Of a stretch of DNA of 64,000 nt, positions 35,285 to 43,623 are shown piece after piece. The translations under genes were made by a program, and so were the position numbers. The DNA is taken from contig JADJON010000001.1 in the NCBI GenBank assembly GCA_016713765.1, forward strand, positions 1,860,001 to 1,924,000, given 5' to 3'. Position 1 is the first letter of the stretch; each line of letters begins with the position of its first letter. The notes under the pieces are model-generated. The model saw nothing but the letters and a program-made list of their open reading frames with translations, ran no database searches and was not told the DNA's origin. The DNA is from Bacteroidota bacterium (GTDB taxonomy: Bacteria; Bacteroidota; Bacteroidia; AKYH767-A; 2013-40CM-41-45).

Positions 35285-36334
35285 TTGAAGAACCCCACAC
35301 CCCGCATACTCGCGTTGATCGCCGCCCTCGCGGCGTCGGTAGTCGTTCTGGCGGCCGAGTACGTCACCACGGTCTCCACGTACTTTCAGAAGAACTGGTT
35401 GAGTATGTTGGTGGTATTTGTCATCACCTTTGTCACCACCTTTCTGATCTTCTCCTATTTATTGGAGGTATTCATTTATCGAAAGATCAAACTGATCTAT
35501 AAGACGATCAGTACATTCAAAGACAGTAAGGAAAAGGCGCTCGAGCGCGTCGATCTGGACGCCGATATCCTTGGGAATGTCAGCAAGGAAGTGATGGGCT
35601 GGGAGAAGGACCGTACCGAAGAGATCGAGCAACTGAAACGACAGGAACTTTTTCGACGGGAATTTTTGGGGAACGTCTCGCACGAGCTCAAGACACCGCT
35701 CTTCAACATCCAGGGATACATCCATACGCTGTTGGAAGGTGGAATCAACGATCCGGAAGTCAACCTGCACTATCTGCAACGCGCCAGCAAATCAGCGGAT
35801 CGCTTGTGTCTGATCGTGGAGGATCTGGAAGCCATATCCAAACTCGAAAGTGGTGAACTGGTGCTGGACCAGCGGACCTTCGATCTGCACGAGTTGTGCA
35901 AGGATGCCATCGACTCGCTGGAAATGCGTGCGCGGGAACGGAACATCCGCCTTGGTTTCAAAGAAGGCAGCGACCGACCGGTCTATGTCTACGCGGATAA
36001 GGACAGGATACGTCAGGTGCTGGTCAACCTGCTGGTCAACTCGATCAAGTACGGCCGGGACGGAGGGAGTACCCTGTTCGGATTTTACGACATGGACGAG
36101 AACATCCTGGTCGAAGTGACCGATACCGGCATCGGGATTGAACCGCAACATTTGCCACGGGTGTTTGAACGATTCTACCGGGTGGATAAAAGCAGATCCA
36201 GGGAGCAGGGCGGGACGGGCCTGGGATTGGCCATTGTCAAGCATATCCTGGAAGCGCACAAGCAGGTCATTAATGTCCGGAGTACCTATGGTATCGGAAC
36301 GACCTTTACGTTTACGCTCAAAAAGGCGCGCTGA
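35285..36334 (+). CDS. PhoR-like sensor histidine kinase
   Basis: A 349-residue kinase with two N-terminal membrane helices (about 8-24 and 40-60) separated by a very short external loop, so little extracytoplasmic sensing surface. Then HisKA with phospho-acceptor His133 (NVSHELKTPL), and the ATPase domain with N box (RQVLVNLLVNSIKYG), G1 (DTGIGIEP), F (FERFYRVD) and G2 (GGTGLGLAIV). No PAS or HAMP domain is obvious. The best start is TTG 35285, which restores the family N-terminus; no ATG in frame lies before residue 41. It ends five bases from the converging acetyltransferase gene. Confidence 0.9.
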   Translation: MKNPTPRILALIAALAASVVVLAAEYVTTVSTYFQKNWLSMLVVFVITFVTTFLIFSYLLEVFIYRKIKLIYKTISTFKDSKEKALERVDLDADILGNVSKEVMGWEKDRTEEIEQLKRQELFRREFLGNVSHELKTPLFNIQGYIHTLLEGGINDPEVNLHYLQRASKSADRLCLIVEDLEAISKLESGELVLDQRTFDLHELCKDAIDSLEMRARERNIRLGFKEGSDRPVYVYADKDRIRQVLVNLLVNSIKYGRDGGSTLFGFYDMDENILVEVTDTGIGIEPQHLPRVFERFYRVDKSRSREQGGTGLGLAIVKHILEAHKQVINVRSTYGIGTTFTFTLKKAR

Positions 36335-36338
36335 TTTT

Positions 36339-36803
36339 TTAGACTTGGTATAGTTGCTTCCCCATCTTCCGGTGTGGTATCAGGCCGAAGAGGAGATAGG
36401 ATGGTCCGAGATCCCGGTATCCCAACTTGAGATAAAATCCTACCACCGGTTCGCGGGCATCCAGTATCAGTTCTTTTAATCCACGTTCAACAGCCAGGGC
36501 TTCCAGGTGTTCGATGATGATCCGTCCCCATCCCTGAGCTTGCGCATCCTCCCGCACAGCCATGGACCGGATCTTCGCCTGCGACGCATCGATGATTTCC
36601 AGTCTTCCGCACGCTACGGCTTCTTGATCATGGTCGACTATCAGCAAATGAAGCGAACGGTCTTCTCCCGGATCGGTGGTGGATTGGCGTGATTGTCCCC
36701 AGGGTTTTCGCAAGATCGAATAACGCAAACCGAGATACCTTTCCCAGTTGGTGGAATCCTCAGGACTGACGAGGTGTGGAGTAAAGGGAAGTAGCTGGCT
36801 CAT
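36339..36803 (-). CDS. GNAT-family N-acetyltransferase (ElaA-like)
   Basis: A 154-residue acetyltransferase. Motif A is visible as REDAQAQGWGRIIIEHLE (around residues 92-109), preceded by IRSMAV and followed by LDAREPVVGFYLKLGY. Substrate unknown. It is the last gene of a unit with the cytochrome/copper protein and redoxin, overlapping the former by four bases; no functional link is evident. Confidence 0.83.
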   Translation of the reverse strand: MSQLLPFTPHLVSPEDSTNWERYLGLRYSILRKPWGQSRQSTTDPGEDRSLHLLIVDHDQEAVACGRLEIIDASQAKIRSMAVREDAQAQGWGRIIIEHLEALAVERGLKELILDAREPVVGFYLKLGYRDLGPSYLLFGLIPHRKMGKQLYQV

Positions 36804-38161
36804 TGTTTCGAAAGATCCCGGTTCTCGTCGCCCGGTTCGTAGTGTAAGAATGTTCCGATCAGTTGGAACATCTCATCGGTCGTCCGCATGCTGCCGTCGC
36901 GTTCCGATACTGTCTGCGGTGGGTGGAATGGGTTGAGCGGATTATTTTCCGTATTGTCGAATTCGCCTTCGGCAACCAGGGTGCTGCCGGCCGGAATTAC
37001 GAGGGGTTTCCTGAAGGTGTAAACATATTGCCACCGGAAGTCCCAACGTGGAATCGAGATGATGCGTAGCGTGTCGCCGCTTGGGGTCAGCGCGTAGGCA
37101 TTGAACGATTTCCCCAGCAGGTGCATGTGCGGGTTTACGGATAAGAGGGAGATCTTTTCAGGTAGCGTATACCGCGTCGTGTGACGGGTAACCGAATCGG
37201 GTGGAATGACGAGTGGCGGGATGATGGGGGATATTCCGCTGGTGCCCAGGATGAAATCACGTGTTGGACGCTTCGAAGGCCGCGGGGCGAAGAACAGGTT
37301 GAAGTGACTGAGGTCGCTCGTGTCGACGGGACTGGGACCGTAGTGGATGTTGTCGAGTAGCAGGATGGTCTTTTTCCTCAGTTGATATCCCCCGATGTCA
37401 TCAGGATACAATACCGGCTCAACGCCGGGCAGGTAATTCGTGACGGACGGGATCAGCAGGGGGTAGGATCCATCGTCGTTTGGAAGGTCCAGCGCCTGGT
37501 ACGCGCTGTGCTTGTCCATGATTTCCGTATCAACATATTCCTTTCCTCCTTGGATGTCACGTTTTTTACCCGCCTGGTAGACGATGAGGTGACCGTTGAT
37601 ATGGTGCGCGAGTTTCCTGTTACCCGGAACGATCTCGATGGCGCGGACAAAAGTGTCTTGCGGTAATTCGATCGGGATCTTCATCATCATGAACCGGTCC
37701 TTGTTATCGCCTGGCAGGGGAAACGGCGCTCGCATGCTGACGACGAGATCGGGCTTTCCATAGGCACTTCCCGCTGTGAATACCGGTGCGGCCGGCAGAT
37801 CTTTCGGATCTCCTTCCGGCATGTCGGCACCGAGCCAGGCATTGATCGCTTCGATCTCCCGGTCGCTCAGCCATTTTTCTTCTCGGAAATGTGTGTACTC
37901 CGGGTCAGCCGGCCAGGGCGGCATGCTGCGGTTACTGACGGTCAACTGGATCGTCCGCGCGTGACGCTTCACATCCTCATAGGACAGCAGACTGAATGGA
38001 GCGGCGGAGCCCGGACGATGGCATGGGCTGCAGTTCCTGAAGATGATGGGTGCGATCGAGTCGTTGAAGGTCAGTTCCCGGCTTTCGACTTGCTCCGACC
38101 GGTTGCAGGCAAACAGCGCCAGGACGTAAAAGACCAATAGGGGGTAGCGGAAAGCGGTCAT
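36800..38161 (-). CDS. Cytochrome c / PHM-like copper monooxygenase lipoprotein
   Basis: About 453 residues from ATG 38161, chosen because it forms an ATGA with the redoxin stop; an ATG at 38176 also exists. Lipobox FAC at Cys19. One CSPCH haem site (44-48) lies in a small cytochrome c domain. The rest resembles the two jelly-roll domains of copper type II ascorbate-dependent monooxygenases: His186-His187 (LAHHING), His273 (NIHYG), His345 and His347 (NPHMHLLGKS) and Met431 (TTDEMFQL) line up with the CuH ligands His107, His108, His172 and the CuM ligands His242, His244, Met314 of peptidylglycine monooxygenase. A haem-fed copper oxygenase is inferred; substrate unknown. Confidence 0.8.
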   Translation of the reverse strand: MTAFRYPLLVFYVLALFACNRSEQVESRELTFNDSIAPIIFRNCSPCHRPGSAAPFSLLSYEDVKRHARTIQLTVSNRSMPPWPADPEYTHFREEKWLSDREIEAINAWLGADMPEGDPKDLPAAPVFTAGSAYGKPDLVVSMRAPFPLPGDNKDRFMMMKIPIELPQDTFVRAIEIVPGNRKLAHHINGHLIVYQAGKKRDIQGGKEYVDTEIMDKHSAYQALDLPNDDGSYPLLIPSVTNYLPGVEPVLYPDDIGGYQLRKKTILLLDNIHYGPSPVDTSDLSHFNLFFAPRPSKRPTRDFILGTSGISPIIPPLVIPPDSVTRHTTRYTLPEKISLLSVNPHMHLLGKSFNAYALTPSGDTLRIISIPRWDFRWQYVYTFRKPLVIPAGSTLVAEGEFDNTENNPLNPFHPPQTVSERDGSMRTTDEMFQLIGTFLHYEPGDENRDLSKQ

Positions 38162-38715
38162 TGTTCGATGATGCATCCGATGGGAATCGTGCGTGGTACC
38201 CTGACTTTTCTTCCTTCACTGAGCGCTTTCATGGCGTCCCGGAGTTCGTGATTTCGGATCTGCAGTCGTTTTTTCCCGGGTGCGACCATCCAGTCGTCGA
38301 TCCTTCCCGAATAGACGGAATGACCCTGACGATCGAACAAGAATACTTCCGGCGCGACGGCAGCTCCGACCTTTCTCACTTGCCCCTGGTCCTTGTCAAC
38401 GAAGAGGGGAAATGCGATCCGGAAGTCGCTTCTGAATACTTCCACTTCGGAAAAGGAGGCGTACTTGCCGGGGAATACACCGATCACTTCAAGTCCCTGC
38501 GGCTGAAACTCGCGATAGAGATCGTTCAGTGTTTTGCTGTACGACTGGCACGACGGGCAATCGGGTAATAAAAATACAATAGCTACGCCTTTAGCATCCT
38601 GTGCGGGTCGGTAAGTGGCAGGATGATCCTTCAGATCGGAAAGCGACAAAGGAAACACCGACTGTGCCGAAGCCCAAATCGGAAGCCATAGACCGATGAT
38701 CAACAACAATCTCAT
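38158..38715 (-). CDS. Exported redoxin/thioredoxin-like protein
   Basis: A 185-residue protein with a signal peptide (RLLLIIGLWLPIWASA, cut before QSVF) and a redoxin/AhpC-TSA fold holding a CxxC pair (DCPSCQS, near residue 52). A cis-Pro-containing APEVFLFD segment follows. It overlaps the start of the cytochrome/copper protein by four bases and the end of the exonuclease gene by four bases. In related phyla redoxin, cytochrome c and PHM-like parts occur together, so it may deliver electrons or copper, or keep cysteines reduced; this is inference. Confidence 0.8.
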   Translation of the reverse strand: MRLLLIIGLWLPIWASAQSVFPLSLSDLKDHPATYRPAQDAKGVAIVFLLPDCPSCQSYSKTLNDLYREFQPQGLEVIGVFPGKYASFSEVEVFRSDFRIAFPLFVDKDQGQVRKVGAAVAPEVFLFDRQGHSVYSGRIDDWMVAPGKKRLQIRNHELRDAMKALSEGRKVRVPRTIPIGCIIEQ

Positions 38716-40100
38716 TCGTACCTCAATTCGTCCTGATAGATCAGGAGATTTCTGGGCAAGGTGTTCATCAGTTGTTGCCGAAGGATCCGTTGGATGTCCC
38801 GGTTGTCGTCGCGCAGGGTGATGACGGATCGAAGGTCGTCGAGTAGCTGCCCCGTCCCTTCATCCGCGTAGCCGAAGCCGCGGTACCGACCGTTCTCCAC
38901 ATGCACCACCGAACGCTCGCCGGTTGTTCTTCCCCGGCCAAACAGGAAAAAGTTAGGATGTTGCAGGCGAAGGCTCGCGATGGCGGATTCGACCCGTTCA
39001 TTGTATGCCTCGGCCGATTCTTTTCCTACACAGGCGCCGTTGCATTGACCGATGCTGTGCTGGAAGCAGGCGTGTTGGATATCGTACAAGCCGCAGAGTT
39101 TCTGGCAAAGCTGGAACTTCCGGCAAAGCCGTTCCAACATGGTGCGCGCTTCTTCCGCCGATCCGCAAACCACCAGGGGCTCGTCCTTCGCATTGACGCG
39201 TGCCGGCTTCAGCCGAAAGTAGCCGGCCTCCGTTGTTTCGCTGATGATGCCGAAACGGAAAAAGGTCCGTCGTTGGGCACGATTGAAACGCGGTTGCAGC
39301 TTTTTGATCTCATCGGATTCCAACAGGAGCGCGATCAGTTCGTTGCCCGTTTCGGTGAAGGTCACATCGTGGATGGCGTTACGCAATTCAAGGGCTTTCC
39401 GGTTCTGCTTGTTCACGAAATGGGAGAGGACTCGCTTCCGAATGTTGTTACTCTTCCCGACGTACAGGATCGACCCGTCTTCGTTGTGGAGGTAATAGAC
39501 GCCGGGTGATTCCGGCAATTTGTCCAACAGGCTGCGGTCGATGTTGGGAGGGAAGCGCAGGTGCAGGTAATCGTTCTTGACCGATTTGAGAATGTCGCCG
39601 TTCCGGTCATTCGCGATGAGCATTTCAAAGAGCCGGACGGTGGCGAGGGCATCCCCGGCGGCGCGGTGACGGTTTTCAATCGTGATGCCGAGTCGCTCGC
39701 AGAGGTTGCCCAGGCTGTAGCTGCGGTGTCCGGGCAACAGTTTTCTGCTCAGCCGGACCGTACAGAGGTAATCACGGGAAAAGGTGAAGCCCAGCGAGCG
39801 GTACTCTTCCCGGATAAAGGAATAATCGAATTGGGCGTTGTGGGCAACCACTACCGCGCCTTCCGTCATTTTCACGATATCCTTCGCCACTTCGAAAAAG
39901 CGTGGCGCTTCCGCGACCATCGAATCGTCGATGCCGGTCAATCGGGAGATGAAAGGAGGAATCCTTCGCTCTGGATTGATCAGGGAAACGAATTCATCCA
40001 CGACGCGTTCACCGTCGTGCAGGTAGATGGCGATCTCTGTAATCCGGTCGGTGTTGGCGTTTCCACCGGTCGTTTCAATATCTAAAATGGCGTAGCGCAC
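38712..40100 (-). CDS. DEDDh exonuclease fused to GIY-YIG (UvrC/Cho-like) nuclease
   Basis: About 462 residues. Residues 1-165 are a DnaQ-type 3'-5' exonuclease (ILDIETTGG, HNAQFDYSF, HRAAGDALAT: the DEDDh set). Residues about 190-280 are a GIY-YIG endonuclease (PGVYYLHNEDGSILYVGKS), followed by a UvrC-like tail with a Cys cluster. I chose GTG 40100 because a longer frame to ATG 40241 would run through a terminator and the end of the next gene, and because a TATCTTCG -7-like element lies about 22 bases upstream of it. The fusion is known in several phyla; a role in repair or nucleic-acid clean-up is inferred. Confidence 0.85.
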   Translation of the reverse strand: MRYAILDIETTGGNANTDRITEIAIYLHDGERVVDEFVSLINPERRIPPFISRLTGIDDSMVAEAPRFFEVAKDIVKMTEGAVVVAHNAQFDYSFIREEYRSLGFTFSRDYLCTVRLSRKLLPGHRSYSLGNLCERLGITIENRHRAAGDALATVRLFEMLIANDRNGDILKSVKNDYLHLRFPPNIDRSLLDKLPESPGVYYLHNEDGSILYVGKSNNIRKRVLSHFVNKQNRKALELRNAIHDVTFTETGNELIALLLESDEIKKLQPRFNRAQRRTFFRFGIISETTEAGYFRLKPARVNAKDEPLVVCGSAEEARTMLERLCRKFQLCQKLCGLYDIQHACFQHSIGQCNGACVGKESAEAYNERVESAIASLRLQHPNFFLFGRGRTTGERSVVHVENGRYRGFGYADEGTGQLLDDLRSVITLRDDNRDIQRILRQQLMNTLPRNLLIYQDELRYE

Positions 40101-40142
40101 GGTCTTCAGCAGCCCGAAGATACGAAAGTGGCCGCCCTTGTA

Positions 40143-40178
40143 AATGAAAAGGCACACCGGGCGGTGTGCTTTTTCATT
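40143..40178 (-). terminator. Terminator of the T9SS gene at 40201
   Basis: A 16-bp stem (AATGAAAA.GCACACC paired with GGTGTGC.TTTTCATT, one G-T pair) with loop GGGC. Confidence 0.8.
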
Positions 40179-40200
40179 GTTGTGCCGTTTACGGCAGGTA

Positions 40201-41487
40201 TTACCTGACCAGGAATCGCTCGGCATAGACCGGGCGACCATTGTCCGATACCGAAAGTAAATAGTAACCGGCGGTGAGTTGGTCGCGGAGTACGATCACC
40301 CGAAGCTGGTTCCCGTTGATCTCCATGTCAGTTTCCAGAGAGCGGACCAGGCGTCCGGACGCGTCGTAGATCTGGACGGCTGGTTGGACGAGCGTTTCAC
40401 GCGTCTCGAGCTCGAATACGGAGCGGTCCATCATCGGGTTCGGATAGAACGCGTGCGCAACGACCGCATCGGTTTCCGGAACATCGATCGTTTGGGCAGA
40501 GATGGCCACGTTGGTGGCGGATACGCCGCCTGCTGTCGTGAAACCGCCACCTGCTACGATCTTTCCATTGAAATTCGTGAAGGCATACACATCTCCGTTG
40601 AATCCACTGCCTAAGGCAGTGAACGGGCTGGCGCCATCATACAAGAGGAAGTGCGGAAGTGAAGCACCGGTAGAAGGGGAGGAAGTGAAGGAGCCTCCAG
40701 CGAAGATCCGCGTCGGGAGGGCGAGCAGCGACCAGACACGACCGTTGACGGTGTTGAATGCGGTGCCGATGCTGGAACCGTTATAGGTTACGAGGTACTG
40801 GTTGAAATTACCACCGATGTAAATGCGGTTGCCAAATACTGCCAGTGCATTGACTTCCGTTCCGGTAACGCCGGAAATGGTGGTCCAGGTGCTGCCGTTC
40901 AGCTTTGCGACCAAACCGGCAAAACCACCGCCGATGTATAGCGAACCATTGAACTTGACGATGGTATTCACAAAACCCGTCAAGGCGCTCGGATCGCCGA
41001 CCTGTACCCAGGTGCCGCCGCTTAACTTGGCGATACGAGATACCGTCGACGAAGGAGTCGTGAAGGCGCCGCCTGCATACAGGTCCGTGCCGTCACTGTA
41101 GAGTCCACGTACAAAATTGTTGATCTGCGAACCGACTTGTTCCCATTTGTTGGTGCCGGTATTCAACTTCGCGATGTATTTGACCGTAGTGCCCGTTCCC
41201 GATGCAGTGAAAACACCACCTGCATAGAGTACACCACCGTGAACGCAAAGGCTGTTGACCGAATCGGTAGCCGCAGTGCCCAGGCCATCGCCAGCCGTAG
41301 ACCAGGTGGAGCCATTCCAGACCGCAACGTGACCCGTGAAGGTGCCACCGGCATAAACCTGGTTATTGTACACGACCAGCGAGCGGATGCGGCCGTTTAA
41401 TCCACTGCCCATAGCGGTCCATTGCGCCTTGGATGGGATCGCCAGGACCAGGAGGAGGAAAGAAAGTAACGTAATGGTTCTTTTCAT
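40201..41487 (-). CDS. Secreted repeat protein with T9SS type A sorting domain
   Basis: About 428 residues from ATG 41487. Signal peptide residues 3-21 (RTITLLSFLLLVLAIPSKA). The body is about seven repeats of 40-45 residues with patterns NQVYAGGTFT, GVLYAGGVFT, TDLYAGGAFT, KIVAGGGFT, a beta-propeller type common in Bacteroidota secreted proteins. The last 80 residues (from HAFYPNPMMD to RFLVR) are a T9SS sorting domain. No enzymatic motif. Residues upstream of 41487 in the open frame are not signal-like. Confidence 0.84.
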   Translation of the reverse strand: MKRTITLLSFLLLVLAIPSKAQWTAMGSGLNGRIRSLVVYNNQVYAGGTFTGHVAVWNGSTWSTAGDGLGTAATDSVNSLCVHGGVLYAGGVFTASGTGTTVKYIAKLNTGTNKWEQVGSQINNFVRGLYSDGTDLYAGGAFTTPSSTVSRIAKLSGGTWVQVGDPSALTGFVNTIVKFNGSLYIGGGFAGLVAKLNGSTWTTISGVTGTEVNALAVFGNRIYIGGNFNQYLVTYNGSSIGTAFNTVNGRVWSLLALPTRIFAGGSFTSSPSTGASLPHFLLYDGASPFTALGSGFNGDVYAFTNFNGKIVAGGGFTTAGGVSATNVAISAQTIDVPETDAVVAHAFYPNPMMDRSVFELETRETLVQPAVQIYDASGRLVRSLETDMEINGNQLRVIVLRDQLTAGYYLLSVSDNGRPVYAERFLVR

Positions 41488-41556
41488 GATAATAAGTGCG
41501 GTTTGGTAAAGCAGGCGCAAAATAAGACAAAGCGGCCGAAGGGCCGGAGGTCGCCC

Positions 41557-43017
41557 TTATTTTTTGTTATAGGTGAAATTGAGGGAGCTGCAAACCTTCA
41601 TATCAGAAGAAAGCCTGAAAAAACGGTCGGTTTTCCCATCATTTACCAAAATGGCGGCGGTATTCGGCGGACGGAGGCCCAGATTTTCCGCAAAGAGGAT
41701 CAGGTAATTGTTGATATCGGGTTCCAGTTGCAAGTGAATGATCCGCTTTTGCTTCACGACCCCGTAGTGGTCCAGGATGCACTTGCCGTTGAAATAGAGT
41801 GAAAGGGTGTCACCGTCAATGAATGAGTTGTCGTAAACGGAGATCGTCAGGGTGGGAGAATTCACTTCAATCGAACCTGCACTGATGACCTGCCGGCCCC
41901 CCAGCGATTTCGGGATATTGTTATCCGCTACTTCAACGGCTTTCACCTGCTCGTGTTGTGCAACATGAACAGTGTCGATTTCGGGCGGCTTGACTGTAAG
42001 CGGCGTAGTATCGACAACAAGGGGCGGCGGAACCGGATTGGTGTCGGGTGGACTGGTCTTGTTTTCTTCACGTGACCAGACACGCACGGACCGGTCGTTG
42101 CTCCCGGTGAACAGGATATGATCGTTCTTGCCAAAACAGGTTGCAGTCACCGTTTGCTGGTGACCGAAAAGTTCCTGAAAGATCGCACGTTCCTGGGGTG
42201 ACCAGACCCTCGCCCAATTGCCTACCATGCCCGTCGCCATGAATTTGCCATCGGAGGAGAAGGCCATCCTGCAGGGTAGTCCGGCTTTCATCCAGGAAGT
42301 CGGATTCAGGGCAAGTTGCCCCATCCGGAAACTCCAAAATGCCAGTGTGCCGTCGTCACTCCAGGTGACCAGGGTGGTGTCGTTGAGGAAATTCATGTAC
42401 CGGATTGGAAAAGGCCCTGGGCTGAATTCCTGTCGTAAGAGATCCGATCGTGTGTTCAGCACGTGGAGGCTATGGCCTTTGGAATAGATGACCGCGCTGC
42501 GATCGGCAGCGATCACCGCGTCGTACAAGGTGTCGTCCTCCTGGCGGATCAGATCCACCTTTTGGGTAAGATCGGACCGTGTCTTGTAAAGTCGGCTGTT
42601 GCTGTTGAAATAGATGAAACCATCCGCGATGCTGAACAGGACAAACCGGATACCGGCGTAATCCGGAGAGTAAATCGACTGAACGAAATTGTCCTTCTGA
42701 AAATCGTAGATGCGGATCTCTCCGTCGAAGGTCGAGCTGATCAGCAGTTGTCCGTTCGAATTGAACGAAAGCGTGTTGACAGGCGACTGATGGGCTTTGA
42801 TCTTACGAAAGACCTGTCCCGTGCTTGCATCCCGGAAATAGAGGTTGCCATCCCGGTCACCGTTGATCACCATCTTTCCTTCCGGGTGACGCGCCATGAC
42901 GGTCACACCAGCGGCATTATCCGAAAACCTGGCTTGCGGTCGGAACAACTGCCCGGTGGATCGGGGCAGGCTCAGCAGGCAGCAAGCAAGGTAAACGAGC
43001 AGAAACGGTGATCTCAT
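41557..43017 (-). CDS. Exported WD40-repeat protein
   Basis: A 486-residue protein with signal peptide (residues 3-22, cut near STGQ). Residues about 35-325 are seven WD40-like blades (VMARHPEGKMVINGDRDG, TLSFNSNGQLLISSTFDG, CFGKNDHILFTGSNDRSVRVW). A Pro/Thr-rich linker (about 325-350) leads to a C-terminal beta domain of about 110 residues (SPTLTISVYDNSFIDGD) of the kind found in calcium/carbohydrate-binding-like tails. No T9SS domain at the C-terminus. TAACTTTA (43034-43027) is a near match to a -7 element ten bases upstream of the start. Role unknown, likely protein-protein scaffold. Confidence 0.8.
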   Translation of the reverse strand: MRSPFLLVYLACCLLSLPRSTGQLFRPQARFSDNAAGVTVMARHPEGKMVINGDRDGNLYFRDASTGQVFRKIKAHQSPVNTLSFNSNGQLLISSTFDGEIRIYDFQKDNFVQSIYSPDYAGIRFVLFSIADGFIYFNSNSRLYKTRSDLTQKVDLIRQEDDTLYDAVIAADRSAVIYSKGHSLHVLNTRSDLLRQEFSPGPFPIRYMNFLNDTTLVTWSDDGTLAFWSFRMGQLALNPTSWMKAGLPCRMAFSSDGKFMATGMVGNWARVWSPQERAIFQELFGHQQTVTATCFGKNDHILFTGSNDRSVRVWSREENKTSPPDTNPVPPPLVVDTTPLTVKPPEIDTVHVAQHEQVKAVEVADNNIPKSLGGRQVISAGSIEVNSPTLTISVYDNSFIDGDTLSLYFNGKCILDHYGVVKQKRIIHLQLEPDINNYLILFAENLGLRPPNTAAILVNDGKTDRFFRLSSDMKVCSSLNFTYNKK

Positions 43018-43116
43018 GCAATCCCGTAAAGTTACCGGGGACTATTGCATTCCAGGAGGCAATGTGAACGGAATTATCACAATCGGATGTTCAATTCCCT
43101 AATCAAACACAATGGT

Positions 43117-43494
43117 TCATCGCCCGCCCATCGTCAGCCGGTAGCCCGCATACGCGAACAAGATCCCTACTAAGGTAGAGGAGCCGGCATAAAGCCCGGC
43201 CAGTTGCCAGTGACCGTTCCGGATCAGTTGAACGGATTCCAACCCGAATGCGGAGAACGTAGTGAATCCTCCCAGTAAGCCGGTGAAGAGGAACAATCGC
43301 GCCGATACCTCAAAAGGATTGCGTTCGTTCATGCCGGCCAACAAGCCAATGACCAGGCAGCCGGTGAGGTTGATGGCAAAGGTTCCCCAGGGGAAGAGTG
43401 GTTGCTCAAGCGTCCGGTTGATCCACAAACCGGTACCATAGCGGGCGATAGTGCCCATGGCACCTCCTAGGGCTAACAGCAGGACATTGTTCAT
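43117..43494 (-). CDS. crcB: Fluoride channel CrcB/Fluc
   Basis: A 125-residue four-helix membrane protein from ATG 43494 (open frame extends to 43560, but the added part is hydrophilic and not family-like). Signature features: GGAMGTIARYG near the start and GGFTTFSAFGLE in the third helix (the Phe box and central Na site). Fluc dimers let fluoride leave the cytoplasm. A single copy is present, so a homodimer is expected. No fluoride riboswitch was recognised upstream. Confidence 0.92.
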   Translation of the reverse strand: MNNVLLLALGGAMGTIARYGTGLWINRTLEQPLFPWGTFAINLTGCLVIGLLAGMNERNPFEVSARLFLFTGLLGGFTTFSAFGLESVQLIRNGHWQLAGLYAGSSTLVGILFAYAGYRLTMGGR

Positions 43495-43574
43495 GCGATA
43501 ATCGGGCAAGATGGCAAGGCCAAGGTAATAGTTTGACGAACGATGTTTACCAGTGCCCACATGAGGTTATAAAA

Positions 43575-43608
43575 TGCAAAACCCCGGTGAGTTGCCGGGG
43601 TTTTAAAA
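43575..43608 (-). terminator. Terminator of the DUF3078 gene
   Basis: Perfect 10-bp stem AAAACCCCGG/CCGGGGTTTT (43578-43587 with 43595-43604), seven-base loop. Symmetric flanks could also serve the plus strand. Confidence 0.85.
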
Positions 43609-43623
43609 AGATCAGGGTACTGA

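Noticed and set aside
40101..40241. 47-residue N-terminal extension of the exonuclease/GIY-YIG protein
   Set aside because: It would cross a strong terminator and the 3' end of the neighbouring T9SS gene and has no conserved residues.
43495..43577. Possible fluoride riboswitch before crcB
   Set aside because: The conserved crcB-motif core (GG..GATGG and the pseudoknot pairing) could not be found on the minus strand.
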